Source of the DNA: Tistlia consotensis USBA 355
GTDB taxonomy: Bacteria; Pseudomonadota; Alphaproteobacteria; Kiloniellales; DSM-21159
Assembly: GCF_900177295.1 (NCBI RefSeq)
Contig: NZ_FWZX01000003.1
Location: 237,677-301,676 of the forward strand
Length of the DNA stretch: 64,000 nt
Direction of reading: 5' to 3'
A program made the position numbers and the translations under genes. Numbering within the stretch: position 1 is the stretch's first letter; each line of letters opens with the position of its first letter. Of the stretch, positions 1-8,696 are shown piece by piece. The notes below the pieces were generated by a model. It was given only the letters and a program-made list of their open reading frames with translations, did not search any database and was not told the DNA's origin.

Positions 1-51
1 GCGCCCTGAGGGCAGCGGGATTGCCGTCGTCGGGTCCGCTGGGGGGCTGGA

Positions 52-1338
52 ATGCTTTCTCGTCGCAAGCAGCAAGCGGCGCCGGATAAGGCGCGAGAGA
101 CACCGGCCGCAGGCGCGACCACGCCGGGGGACATCGGCCGGCTGGCCCACTTGACGTCGGCGCGCGGCTGGATCGTCGCGCTGACGCTGGCGGTGGCCAC
201 GTTCGGCGCCGTCGTCTGGGGCTTCCTCGGCCAGATCCGCATCGAGGTCAGCGGCCTCGGAGTCATCGAGTACAAGCACGGCGTCCTGCAGGAGCTGACC
301 GCGCCCTCCGGGGGTCGGCTCGAGCGCCTCGCCGTGCGCGCCGGCTCCCGGGTGTCCAAGGGCGACCTGATCGCGGTGCTGCGCGTCGGCACCGACCGCG
401 AGGACCTGCGCGGCGCCCAGCGCCTGCTGTCCAGCCTGCGCCAGGAGCGCGACCGGCGCGAGAAGGCCGTGCACCAGGAGATCGAGCAGCGCAAGGAGAC
501 CGCCAAGGCGACGATCCAGAGCCTCGAGGACAAGGCCGCGGTGCTCGAGCAGAGGGTCAAGGACTACCGCCCTTACCTCGCGGAGCTCGAGAAGCAGATG
601 AAGCAGGGGCTGGTGCTGCGCGACCGCGTCGAGCAGGTGCGCAGCGACCTCAACAACGCGCGCGTCGACCTCGCCACGGCGCACAGCGACATCCAGAACG
701 CCCGCGCCAACCTCAGCGAGTTCATCGCCAACCAGCAGAGCACCCTCGGCAACCTGGACGACCAGATCGTCCAGGCCGAGAACAAGGTCGACAACCTGCA
801 GGCGGCGATCGCCGAGAACTCGCGCATCATCGCGCCCCACGAAGGCCTGATCATCGCCATCGAGGCGAGCGAAGGCGACCAGCTGTCCGCCGGGTCCGCG
901 GTCGCCCAGCTCGAGGGCGCCACCCGCTCGCTGCTGGCCTACGGCTACTTCCGGCCCGGCGACGGCAAGCGGGTCAGCCCGGGCATGAAGGCCCTGGTCT
1001 CGCCCAACACGGTCGAGCCGGAGATCTACGGCACGATCCTGGGGACCGTCGTCTCGGTCGGCGAGCAGCCCGCCACCGAGGCCGAGCTGCGCGACCAGAT
1101 CGACAACGATTCCCTGGTCCAGCAGCTGCTCAAGGGCGGCGCGCCGATCGAGGTGCAGATCGCCCTCGAGGACAACCCGAAGACCGAGAGCGGCCTCGCC
1201 TGGACCTCCTCGGTCGGGCCGCCGCATCGGGTGACCGCCGGCACCACCGCCTCGGCCAAGGTGGCGGTACAGGAGCAGGCGCCGATCTCCTTCATCATCC
1301 CGATCTTCGGCACCTGGCTGGGCGGAGGCGGCGGATGA
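52..1338 (+). CDS. HlyD-like adaptor of an NHLP/NHLM bacteriocin export system
   Basis: Membrane-fusion (periplasmic adaptor) subunit of a type I-like exporter, 428 aa. Seen: a short charged N-terminus, one membrane segment at about residues 41-60, a first barrel-sandwich half (about 70-112), a long Glu/Arg/Gln-rich coiled coil (about 115-255), then the second lipoyl half and a C-terminal domain. The ATG follows a GGGGGG tract. It overlaps the next ABC exporter by 4 nt, so the three genes to 6622 form one transcriptional unit. The match to the NHLP secretion-protein family rests on this layout plus the two partner ABC proteins. The cargo peptide is not visible in the window and may lie upstream of base 1; a TGA at 7-9 could be the end of an upstream gene. 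Confidence 0.85.
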   Translation: MLSRRKQQAAPDKARETPAAGATTPGDIGRLAHLTSARGWIVALTLAVATFGAVVWGFLGQIRIEVSGLGVIEYKHGVLQELTAPSGGRLERLAVRAGSRVSKGDLIAVLRVGTDREDLRGAQRLLSSLRQERDRREKAVHQEIEQRKETAKATIQSLEDKAAVLEQRVKDYRPYLAELEKQMKQGLVLRDRVEQVRSDLNNARVDLATAHSDIQNARANLSEFIANQQSTLGNLDDQIVQAENKVDNLQAAIAENSRIIAPHEGLIIAIEASEGDQLSAGSAVAQLEGATRSLLAYGYFRPGDGKRVSPGMKALVSPNTVEPEIYGTILGTVVSVGEQPATEAELRDQIDNDSLVQQLLKGGAPIEVQIALEDNPKTESGLAWTSSVGPPHRVTAGTTASAKVAVQEQAPISFIIPIFGTWLGGGGG

Positions 1339-3590
1339 GCACCGCCGCCTCCCCCGCGCAGGATGGCGCCCCCGCCGCGGGCGCTGCGCCCGACGGCGGC
1401 CCGCACGGACGCAGCGGGCGCGTGAGCGTCCCGACGCTGCTGCAGACGGCCACGCACGAGAGCGGCGCGGCCGCGCTCGGCATGGTCCTTGCGCACTATG
1501 GCAAATGGCTGCCGCTCGAGCGGCTGTGCGAGGAGACGGGCGTCTCCCGCGACGGCAGCCGGGCGGAGAACATCACCGCCGCGGCACACAACCTCGGCCT
1601 CGAGGCCCAGCAGCGCGGCGACGGCGCCGAGGCGGCCCTGCGCCTGCCGACCCCCGCCCTGGTCCAACTCGACAGCGGCTTCGCGGTGCTGGAAGGCTCG
1701 GCGCGCGGCCGGGTCTGGCTGAACGACCCGGCCAGCGGCCGGCGCAGCCTGTCGCCCGGCGACTTCGCGAAGCACTACGCCGGCGCCGCGATCACCCTGC
1801 GCCCGGCCGCCGGCTTCCGGCGCGAGGGGCACGGGCCGAACCTCGTCACCTCGCTCGGCCGCCACCTCGGCGGCGCCCGCGGCGCGACCGAGATCGTGCT
1901 GCTGGTCACCGTGCTGCTGGTCGTGCCCGGCCTGCTGCTGCCCGGGCTGCTCAAGGTCTTCATCGACGAGGTGCTGATCAAGCAGCTGGCCAGCTGGCTG
2001 CTGCCGCTGATCATCGGCCTCGCCCTCTCGGGGCTGCTCGACGCCCTGCTGCTGAGCGTCCAGCAGTTCTACCTGAAGCGCCTGCAGATCGCCGTGGCGA
2101 TCGGCATCGCCGGCGGCTTCCTCTGGCACCTGCTGCGCCTGCCGGTGCAATTCTTCGGGCTGCGCACGGTCGGCGACGTCGTCGCCCGCTACCGCTCCAG
2201 CACCCAGGTCAGCGACCTGCTGGCCGAGAGCGTCAGCACGAACCTGCTCAACCTGGTGATGGTGGCCTTCTTCGGTCCCCTGCTGTTCCTGTTCGACGTC
2301 CAGCTCGCCGCCGTCGCGGTCGCGCTGACCCTGCTCAACATCGGAGCCGTGCAGCTGGCACGCGGCAAGCGCGCCCAGCTCAACCGCCGCCAGCTCAACG
2401 AGGAGGGCAAGCTGACCGCGGCCGGCATGGGCGGCCTCAAGGCGATCGAGACGCTGAAGGCGATGGGCACGGAGCCCTACTTCTTCCGCAGCTGGGCGCA
2501 GACCAACAGCGAGGTCGTCGACGCCCGGCAGGAGGTCGGCCGGATCTCGCTGACGCTCGATGCCGTGCCGGCCGTGCTGAACGCCCTGACCATCGCCAGC
2601 ATGCTCGGCTTCGGCGCCATCCTGGTGATCCGCGGCGCGATGTCCGTCGGCGACCTGATCGCCTTCCAGTGGCTGCTCAAGCGCTTCTCGCAGCCGATGC
2701 AGCAGCTGGTCACCGTGACCCAGAGCCTGCAGCTGCTGCAGAGCAACCTGCGCCGGATCGACGACGTGCTCGCCTATCCCGGCGACCCGCTGCTGGCCGG
2801 GCGGGCGGTCACCGGGGCAGCGACCGCTGCGCCGGAGCCGCGGCTCGGCGACGGCTCGCCGTCGCTCCGGCTGTCGGGCGCGCTCAGCCTCAAGGACGTC
2901 GGCTTCTCCTACAGCCCGGTCAACGAGCCGCTGATCCAGCACTTCGACCTCGAGCTCGAGCCGGGCGCGCGCGTCGCCCTGGTCGGCGGCTCGGGCAGCG
3001 GCAAGTCGACCCTGGGCAAGCTGATCGTCGGGCTGTACCGGCCGACCGAGGGCCAGGTGCTGTTCGACGGCCTGCCGATCGACCGCATCCCCCGCGCCCT
3101 GTTCCTCGGCTCGATCGGCTACGTCGACCAGGACATCTTCCTGTTCAACGGCACGGTGCGCGAGAACATCACCATGTGGGACAGCTCGATCCCGATCGAG
3201 GCGGTGCGGCGGGCGGCCGGCGACGCCTGCATCGACGACATCGTCTCGGCGCGGATCGGCGCCTACGATTCCCAGGTCGCCGAGGGCGGCGTCAACTTCT
3301 CCGGCGGCCAGCGCCAGCGCATCGAGATCGCCCGTGCCCTGGTGCGCGAGCCGCGCCTCGTCGTGCTCGACGAGGCGACCGCCGCCCTCGACGCCGAGAC
3401 CGAGCGGCAGATCGACGACAACCTGCGGCGGCGCGGCTGCACCTGCGTGATCATCGCCCACCGGCTCAGCACGATCCGCGACGCGGACGAGATCATCGTG
3501 CTCGATCGCGGCCGGGTGATCGAGCGCGGCCGGCACGACGAACTGATCGCCCGCAAGGGCCGTTACGCCGAACTGGTGGCGATGGCATGA
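1335..3590 (+). CDS. NHLP-type ABC exporter with a degenerate C39 peptidase domain
   Basis: Peptidase-permease-ATPase subunit of an NHLP bacteriocin exporter, 751 aa. Residues about 30-150 are a C39-like domain, followed by an ABC membrane domain (about 190-470) and an ABC ATPase: Walker A GGSGSGKST near 550, signature FSGGQRQR near 654, Walker B VVLDEAT near 674. The C39 domain looks catalytically dead. The position of the family Cys (ECGAA) is HESGAA with Ser43, and the family His (NHFVV) is SGFAV with Gly115; only Asp131 of NDP is kept. It may bind a leader without cutting it, or rely on another protease. It overlaps the adaptor gene and the next exporter by 4 nt each. Confidence 0.9.
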   Translation: MSTAASPAQDGAPAAGAAPDGGPHGRSGRVSVPTLLQTATHESGAAALGMVLAHYGKWLPLERLCEETGVSRDGSRAENITAAAHNLGLEAQQRGDGAEAALRLPTPALVQLDSGFAVLEGSARGRVWLNDPASGRRSLSPGDFAKHYAGAAITLRPAAGFRREGHGPNLVTSLGRHLGGARGATEIVLLVTVLLVVPGLLLPGLLKVFIDEVLIKQLASWLLPLIIGLALSGLLDALLLSVQQFYLKRLQIAVAIGIAGGFLWHLLRLPVQFFGLRTVGDVVARYRSSTQVSDLLAESVSTNLLNLVMVAFFGPLLFLFDVQLAAVAVALTLLNIGAVQLARGKRAQLNRRQLNEEGKLTAAGMGGLKAIETLKAMGTEPYFFRSWAQTNSEVVDARQEVGRISLTLDAVPAVLNALTIASMLGFGAILVIRGAMSVGDLIAFQWLLKRFSQPMQQLVTVTQSLQLLQSNLRRIDDVLAYPGDPLLAGRAVTGAATAAPEPRLGDGSPSLRLSGALSLKDVGFSYSPVNEPLIQHFDLELEPGARVALVGGSGSGKSTLGKLIVGLYRPTEGQVLFDGLPIDRIPRALFLGSIGYVDQDIFLFNGTVRENITMWDSSIPIEAVRRAAGDACIDDIVSARIGAYDSQVAEGGVNFSGGQRQRIEIARALVREPRLVVLDEATAALDAETERQIDDNLRRRGCTCVIIAHRLSTIRDADEIIVLDRGRVIERGRHDELIARKGRYAELVAMA

Positions 3591-6500
3591 GCGACGCGGC
3601 GAGCCAAGACCAGCTGCCCGCCGGGGCCGGAGCGGCCGGCGGAACGAGCGCGCAGGCCAGCCCGGCCGCCGGGCTCGCCCAGGCCGTCGGCTTCACCCCG
3701 GCGACGACCGAGCGGCTCGGCCGCGACGCCCCCTTCGAGCCGGTCGGCGAGAGCCGCGCCTGGCTGGTGACCGACGGGGCGGTCGACCTGTTCCTCGCCT
3801 CGCCGCTCGCCGGCGGCCGGCCCGGGGCACGCCGCCACCTGGCCCGGATCGAGGCCGGCGGGCTGATCGTCGGGCTGCCGGCACCGCGCGACGGCGGCAG
3901 CCTCCACGCCGTGCCGACCAGCGACGGCAAGGTCGCCGCGGGCACGCTGGCCGCGCTGCTGACCGTCGAGGGCCCGGCGGCCGGGCAGGTTCCCGGCCTG
4001 ATCGAGGGCTGGGTCGACGCGCTGACCGTCGCGCTCGCGCTGCCGGCGCCGCCGCGCGACGCGGCCGTGCTGAAGGCCGGGGAGACGACCGACGGCAAGG
4101 CCGCGGCCGCCTTCGTCACCGGCGACGAGACGGCCTGGGTCGCGGCCCCGCCGGGCGACGCCGACTTCGCCGGCGGCGGGCCGCTCGGCAAGCGCGCCTG
4201 GACCGGCCGGCACCTGCCGCTGGCCAACGGCGGCTGGCTGACCCTGGGCACGGCGGCCCGCCTCGAGAGCCGCACCACCGGCGACTGGCTGAAGCAGGGC
4301 TCGGCGGCGGCCGACCTCGCCGCCTATGCCGGGCTGACGCTGGCGCTCTTCGCCGAGCAGAGCGGGCGCGACGAGCAGGCCGCGGTGGCGCGGCTGGCGC
4401 GGCGCGACAGCGAGCAGGCCCGGCATCTCTCGGCCGGCGCGCAGAGCCTGGCGGCGATCATCGAGCAGCGCCGGCCGACGACCGGCGTCACCGCCACGGA
4501 TCCGCTGATCGCCGTGCTGGAGGCCGCCGCGGGCGACCTCGGCGTCACCCTGGTGCCGCCGCGCGGCGGCCTGTCGGCGGTCCCGAAGGACCAGGATCCG
4601 GTGCTCTACCTCTGCGCCCGCTCGGCGGTGCAGTGCCGGCGCGTCGCCATGCCCGACGACTGGCAGCGCGACGACTACGGCCCGCTGGTCGCGCACTACG
4701 GTCCCTCGAACCGGCCCTGCGCGCTGCTGCCGAACGACATGGGCCGCTACCGGCTGGTCGACCCGACCGCGGGCATCGACACCCTGGTGACGCCGGCGAT
4801 CGCCCGCCAGATCGCGCCGGTCGTCTACCTGCTCTACAAGCCGCTGCCCGAGGGCAGGATCGACGGCCGCGGCCTGCTGTCCTACAGCGTGCCCGGCAAC
4901 GCCCGCGACTTCGTCATGATCGTCGCCATGGTGCTGCTGGCCGGCATCGCCTCGATCGTCACGCCGATCGCGACCGGCTACATCGTCAGCACGATCATCC
5001 CGAGCGCCGAGCGCGGGCAGCTGCTGGTGCTCGGCCTCGTGGTGCTCGCCTCGCTGCTCGGCGCGGCGGCCTTCAACTTCGTCCAGTCGATCGCCATGCT
5101 GCGCATCGAGGGACGCCTCGACCAGCGCGTCGAGGCGGCGGTCTGGGACCGCCTGCTCAAGCTGCGCGCGCCCTTCTTCCGCCAGTACTCGGTCGGCGAT
5201 CTGGCGAACCGGGCGCAGTCGATCAGCCAGATCCGCCAGCTGATCACCGGCTCGGTCATCAACTCCTCGATCTCCGGCATCATGGGGCTGTTCAGCCTCG
5301 GCCTGATGATCGCCTACGACTGGCTGCTCGGCCTGCTGGTCGGCGTGGTCAGCCTGCTCTATGCCTTCAGCGGCTACCTGATCGGCCGCACCATCGTCGG
5401 GCTCAACCGCAAGCGCATCTTCCTCGACGGCAAGGTCCAGGGCCTGCTGTTCCAGCTGCTCGGCGCCATCGAGAAGCTGCGGGTCACCGGCAGCGAGGCC
5501 ACGGCGTTCGGGCTCTGGGAGCACGACTACCTGACCTATGCCCGCCTGACCAACCGGCAGAACGGCTGGACCAACCTGTCCAAGGTGATGGCCGGCGTCT
5601 TCCCCTTCCTTGCCGTGGTCATCGTGCTGCTGGTCATCGGCTGGCAGTCCGGCCAGCTCGACGCCTTCTTCACCTTCCCGCGCGACTGGCAGACCATCGA
5701 GGCCGCCGCCTTCTCCAACATCATGTCGCCCGGCGACTTCAGCGCCTTCATCACCGCCTACGTGCAGTTCACCACCGCGATCATCGGCCTGGTCGGCGTC
5801 GCCGTGCAGCTGACCCTGGTCGGCCCGCTGCTGGAGCGCATCACGCCGATCCTCCAGGCCGAGGAGGAGAACGACAGCGGCAAGAAGGATCCCGGCGAGA
5901 TCAAGGGCGCCGTCGAGCTGCGCAGCATCCGCTTCGGCTACGGCGCCGGCTCGCCGCCGGTGCTCAACGACCTGTCGCTCTCGATCGAGCCCGGCGAGTT
6001 CGTCGCCTTCGTCGGCCCGTCCGGCAGCGGCAAGTCGACGGTGATCCGCCTGCTGCTCGGCTTCGAGCGGCCCGACGCCGGCTCGGTGCTGATCGACGGC
6101 GTCGACCTCGCCACGCTGAACAGCCGCCTGGTCCGGCAGAACCTGGGCGTCGTGCTGCAGGACGCCAAGCTGCTGAGCGGGACGATCTTCGACAACATCG
6201 CCGCCGGCTCCGACGCGACCCGCGAGGAGGCCTGGGACGCGGCCCGGCGCGCCGGCTTCGACGAGGACGTGAAGTCGATGCCGATGGGCATGGACACCTA
6301 CCTGACCGACGCGGCGACCACGGTCTCGGGCGGCCAGCGCCAGCGCCTGATGATCGCCCGCGCCCTGGTGCGCAACCCGCGCATCCTGATCTTCGACGAG
6401 GCGACCAGCGCGCTCGACAACGAGACCCAGGCGATCGTCAGCCGCGGCGTCGACGAGCTGCCCTGCACGCGCATCGCCATCGCGCACCGGCTGAGCACGA

Positions 6501-6622
6501 TCCGCCGCGCCGACCGCATCTTCGTGATCGACGGCGGCCGGGTCGTGGAATCCGGCTCCTACGAGGAGCTGATGGCCAGGCAGGGCACCTTCGCAGAGCT
6601 GGTCAAGCGCCAGGTCGCCTGA
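3587..6622 (+). CDS. NHLP-type ABC exporter permease/ATPase, second subunit
   Basis: Second ABC protein of the same export system, 1011 aa, about 250 residues longer than the first. The start is the ATG in an ATGA overlap with the preceding stop, although the reading frame stays open far upstream. Residues about 1-430 are a poorly conserved cytoplasmic region typical of this NHLP subunit; a membrane domain covers about 435-755; the ATPase has Walker A GPSGSGKST near 810, signature VSGGQRQR near 913 and Walker B LIFDEATSALD. No peptidase domain is evident. It probably pairs with the 1335-3590 protein as a heterodimer. No precursor peptide or modification enzyme is seen downstream. Confidence 0.88.
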   Translation: MSDAASQDQLPAGAGAAGGTSAQASPAAGLAQAVGFTPATTERLGRDAPFEPVGESRAWLVTDGAVDLFLASPLAGGRPGARRHLARIEAGGLIVGLPAPRDGGSLHAVPTSDGKVAAGTLAALLTVEGPAAGQVPGLIEGWVDALTVALALPAPPRDAAVLKAGETTDGKAAAAFVTGDETAWVAAPPGDADFAGGGPLGKRAWTGRHLPLANGGWLTLGTAARLESRTTGDWLKQGSAAADLAAYAGLTLALFAEQSGRDEQAAVARLARRDSEQARHLSAGAQSLAAIIEQRRPTTGVTATDPLIAVLEAAAGDLGVTLVPPRGGLSAVPKDQDPVLYLCARSAVQCRRVAMPDDWQRDDYGPLVAHYGPSNRPCALLPNDMGRYRLVDPTAGIDTLVTPAIARQIAPVVYLLYKPLPEGRIDGRGLLSYSVPGNARDFVMIVAMVLLAGIASIVTPIATGYIVSTIIPSAERGQLLVLGLVVLASLLGAAAFNFVQSIAMLRIEGRLDQRVEAAVWDRLLKLRAPFFRQYSVGDLANRAQSISQIRQLITGSVINSSISGIMGLFSLGLMIAYDWLLGLLVGVVSLLYAFSGYLIGRTIVGLNRKRIFLDGKVQGLLFQLLGAIEKLRVTGSEATAFGLWEHDYLTYARLTNRQNGWTNLSKVMAGVFPFLAVVIVLLVIGWQSGQLDAFFTFPRDWQTIEAAAFSNIMSPGDFSAFITAYVQFTTAIIGLVGVAVQLTLVGPLLERITPILQAEEENDSGKKDPGEIKGAVELRSIRFGYGAGSPPVLNDLSLSIEPGEFVAFVGPSGSGKSTVIRLLLGFERPDAGSVLIDGVDLATLNSRLVRQNLGVVLQDAKLLSGTIFDNIAAGSDATREEAWDAARRAGFDEDVKSMPMGMDTYLTDAATTVSGGQRQRLMIARALVRNPRILIFDEATSALDNETQAIVSRGVDELPCTRIAIAHRLSTIRRADRIFVIDGGRVVESGSYEELMARQGTFAELVKRQVA

Positions 6623-6738
6623 GCCGAAGCCGCGCGCCGTCGTCTCGTCGCGGCAGTCGCGGGACCGGCCGCCGCCGCCGAGCGGCGCAAAACCACTCCC
6701 CGATTTCGCTCGACGGCGCCTTTGGCTAGAGTCGGCGC

Positions 6739-7366
6739 ATGCTCTGGGCCATCCCGAGGGATATCCGCACCACGCGGCGCGATGCGGCGACTCCGCTCGA
6801 CTGGCGCTACGGCGGCTGCCCCCTGGACACCGAGGTCTGGCGGCTCGGGCCCTTCGCGGGCCTGGTCGCCAACTGGCGCGGGCGGATCGCGACGGGCGCG
6901 CGGCTTCCTCGACGCTCCGACCTCACCTTCGAGGACTTCGCCGGCTGGTTCGGGCGGATCTTCATCGCCCGCATCGAGCGGCAGCCCTTCAACATCCGCT
7001 TCACGCTCTGGGGCACGCAGCTCGTCCAGTGGTGGGGCGTCGACTACACGAACAAGACGCTGGGCGAGGAATCCATCGACCCCCGCCCTCTGGCAGGATG
7101 GCGAGCTCAAGTACTTCGAGACCATGGACCGCACGCCCTTCATCGGCGTCGCCTCGGGCTATCTCAGCCAGCACCGGCGCTCGCACATCAAGGTCCTGGG
7201 CCTGGACCTGCCCTGCGCCGACGGCCCACGCCTCAGCCACGTCGTCTCGGCCCACATCGAGCTGGCGATGGACGAGACCGCCGAGATGATCCTGCCGGAC
7301 TGTCCGATAACCCCCTTCGAGGGCTTCGACGACTCCCCCTGGCCCGCGCCCGACCGGCACCGCTGA
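6739..7366 (+). pseudogene. PAS-like (PAS_5-type) protein split by a +1 frameshift
   Basis: One protein is read in two frames. Frame one from ATG 6739 gives the N-terminal half up to ESIDP; the C-terminal half starting LWQDGELKYFE continues one base further on and ends at 7366. Removing one C from the run at 7080-7084 restores a continuous product of about 208 aa. The text around GTQLVQWWGVDYTNKTLGE resembles PAS_5-type domains (RLxGT, GxDxTGK). It may be a true pseudogene, a sequencing error in a homopolymer, or a phase-variable tract. Expression would follow the exporter operon after a gap of 116 nt. Confidence 0.6.
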
Positions 7367-7386
7367 GCCTTCCGCCGCCGCGTCGT

Positions 7387-7440
7387 CCCGTCGAGCGGCC
7401 CTTCCGCCGATCGGCCCGCCGGCCGATTCCGCCCGACGGG
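7387..7440. terminator. Nested hairpin between convergent genes
   Basis: Outer arms CCCGTCG (7387-7393) and CGACGGG (7434-7440) enclose an inner hairpin ATCGGCC-CGCC-GGCCGAT (7410-7427). It lies between the end of the PAS-like gene and the end of the binding-protein gene. There is no T-run, so this is a possible bidirectional terminator only. Confidence 0.35.
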
Positions 7441-7460
7441 ACGCGCAGGAGGGGTCGGCG

Positions 7461-8696
7461 TCACTCGCCGACGGCGCCGGAGATCACATCGCCGAAGTTC
7501 ACCCAGCGCTCGCCGTTGAACTTCATCATCTGCATCTTCTGGAGCGGGAAGTAGTCGGTCGCGCTGGTGGTCATGGTGATGCCGGGCAGCAGCAGCGGCA
7601 GCGGCACGTCCTTCATGCTGGCGGCCTGCTTCATGACGTTCGCGCGGGTCAGGTCGTCACCGCACTGCTTCAGGACGTGGACCATGGCCTGGGCGACCGT
7701 GTAGCCGTAGGCCGTGAAGGTCGAGGTCTTGTCGCCCGCCGGATAGTACTTGTCCATGAAGGCGAGCCAGTCCCTGCGGCCCTGGTCGTCGGCCCATTGC
7801 GGGTCCTGCATGTCCTTGAGATAGGCGGTCGAGACGATGCCCTTCGCATTGTCCAGGCCCGCCGGCTTGAGGACCGCGCCGACCGAGTTCGAGACGTTGG
7901 TCAGGATCTCGGTGGCGTCCCAGCCGATCTCCTTGACCTTCTTGATCGCCTGGGCGGCGAACTTCGGCGTCGCGATGTTGACGAAGACGTTGGCGCCGGA
8001 GGCCTTCAGCCTGACGATCTGCGAGTCGACCGTCGGCTCGGAGACCTCGTAGGGCGCCTCGGCGACGATCATCGACGCCTTGTCGCCGAGCCCCTGCTTC
8101 AGACCGCTCAGCCCGTCCTTGCCGAAGTCGTCGTTCTGGTACAGGACGCCGATCTTGGCATCGGGGACGTTGGCCAGGATCCAGCGGCCGTAGATGATGC
8201 CCTCGCTCTGGTAGTTGGGCTGCCAGCCCATGGTCCAGGGGAACTTCTCCGGGTCGCCGAACTTGGTCGCGCCGGTCGCAACGAACAGCTGCGGCACCTT
8301 CTTGATGTTCATGTACTTCTCGATCGCCGAGTTGGACGGCGTGCCGAGCGACTGGAAGATCAGCAGCACCTGGTCGCTTTCGACCAGCTTGCGCGCCTGC
8401 TCGACGGCCTTCGGCGGCGAGTAGCCGTCGTCGTAGGAGACGAAGGTGATCTTGCGGCCGTTGATGCCGCCCTCGGCGTTGACCTTGTCGAAGTAGGCGG
8501 CAATCGTCTTGGCGATCGACGAGTAGGCCGAGGCCGGGCCGCTGTAGGGATTGATGTTGCCGATCTTGATCTCGCTGTCCGAGGCGCCCGGGTCGTACAT
8601 CCCGGCCGCGCAGGCCGCCCCCGGCAGGACCAGGCCCACGCCGAGCAGCAGCCCCGCGCCGGCAACACCCTTCAGGATCGAACGTCTCTTGGTCAT
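7461..8696 (-). CDS. Liv-type ABC transporter substrate-binding protein
   Basis: Periplasmic binding protein of the branched-chain amino acid/aromatic/dicarboxylate ABC family, 411 aa from the internal ATG at 8696. That ATG has a good ribosome site (GGGAGGAGAAGCC then ATG). The N-terminus carries a twin-arginine-like export signal (KRRSILKG, then a hydrophobic stretch ending AACAAG). The mature part begins with the family motif SEIKIGNINPYSGP. No stop codon separates it from livM upstream, so the same frame could also make a livM fusion. As the last gene of iclR-livGFHM it presumably delivers the acid consumed by the divergent pim operon. Confidence 0.85.
   Translation of the reverse strand: MTKRRSILKGVAGAGLLLGVGLVLPGAACAAGMYDPGASDSEIKIGNINPYSGPASAYSSIAKTIAAYFDKVNAEGGINGRKITFVSYDDGYSPPKAVEQARKLVESDQVLLIFQSLGTPSNSAIEKYMNIKKVPQLFVATGATKFGDPEKFPWTMGWQPNYQSEGIIYGRWILANVPDAKIGVLYQNDDFGKDGLSGLKQGLGDKASMIVAEAPYEVSEPTVDSQIVRLKASGANVFVNIATPKFAAQAIKKVKEIGWDATEILTNVSNSVGAVLKPAGLDNAKGIVSTAYLKDMQDPQWADDQGRRDWLAFMDKYYPAGDKTSTFTAYGYTVAQAMVHVLKQCGDDLTRANVMKQAASMKDVPLPLLLPGITMTTSATDYFPLQKMQMMKFNGERWVNFGDVISGAVGE

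Noticed and set aside
1026-6487. Very long minus-strand open frames opposite the exporter genes
   Set aside because: They are antisense shadows in GC-rich DNA: the products are low-complexity (Ala/Arg/Asp/Gln-rich) without family motifs, while the plus strand carries clear ABC domains.
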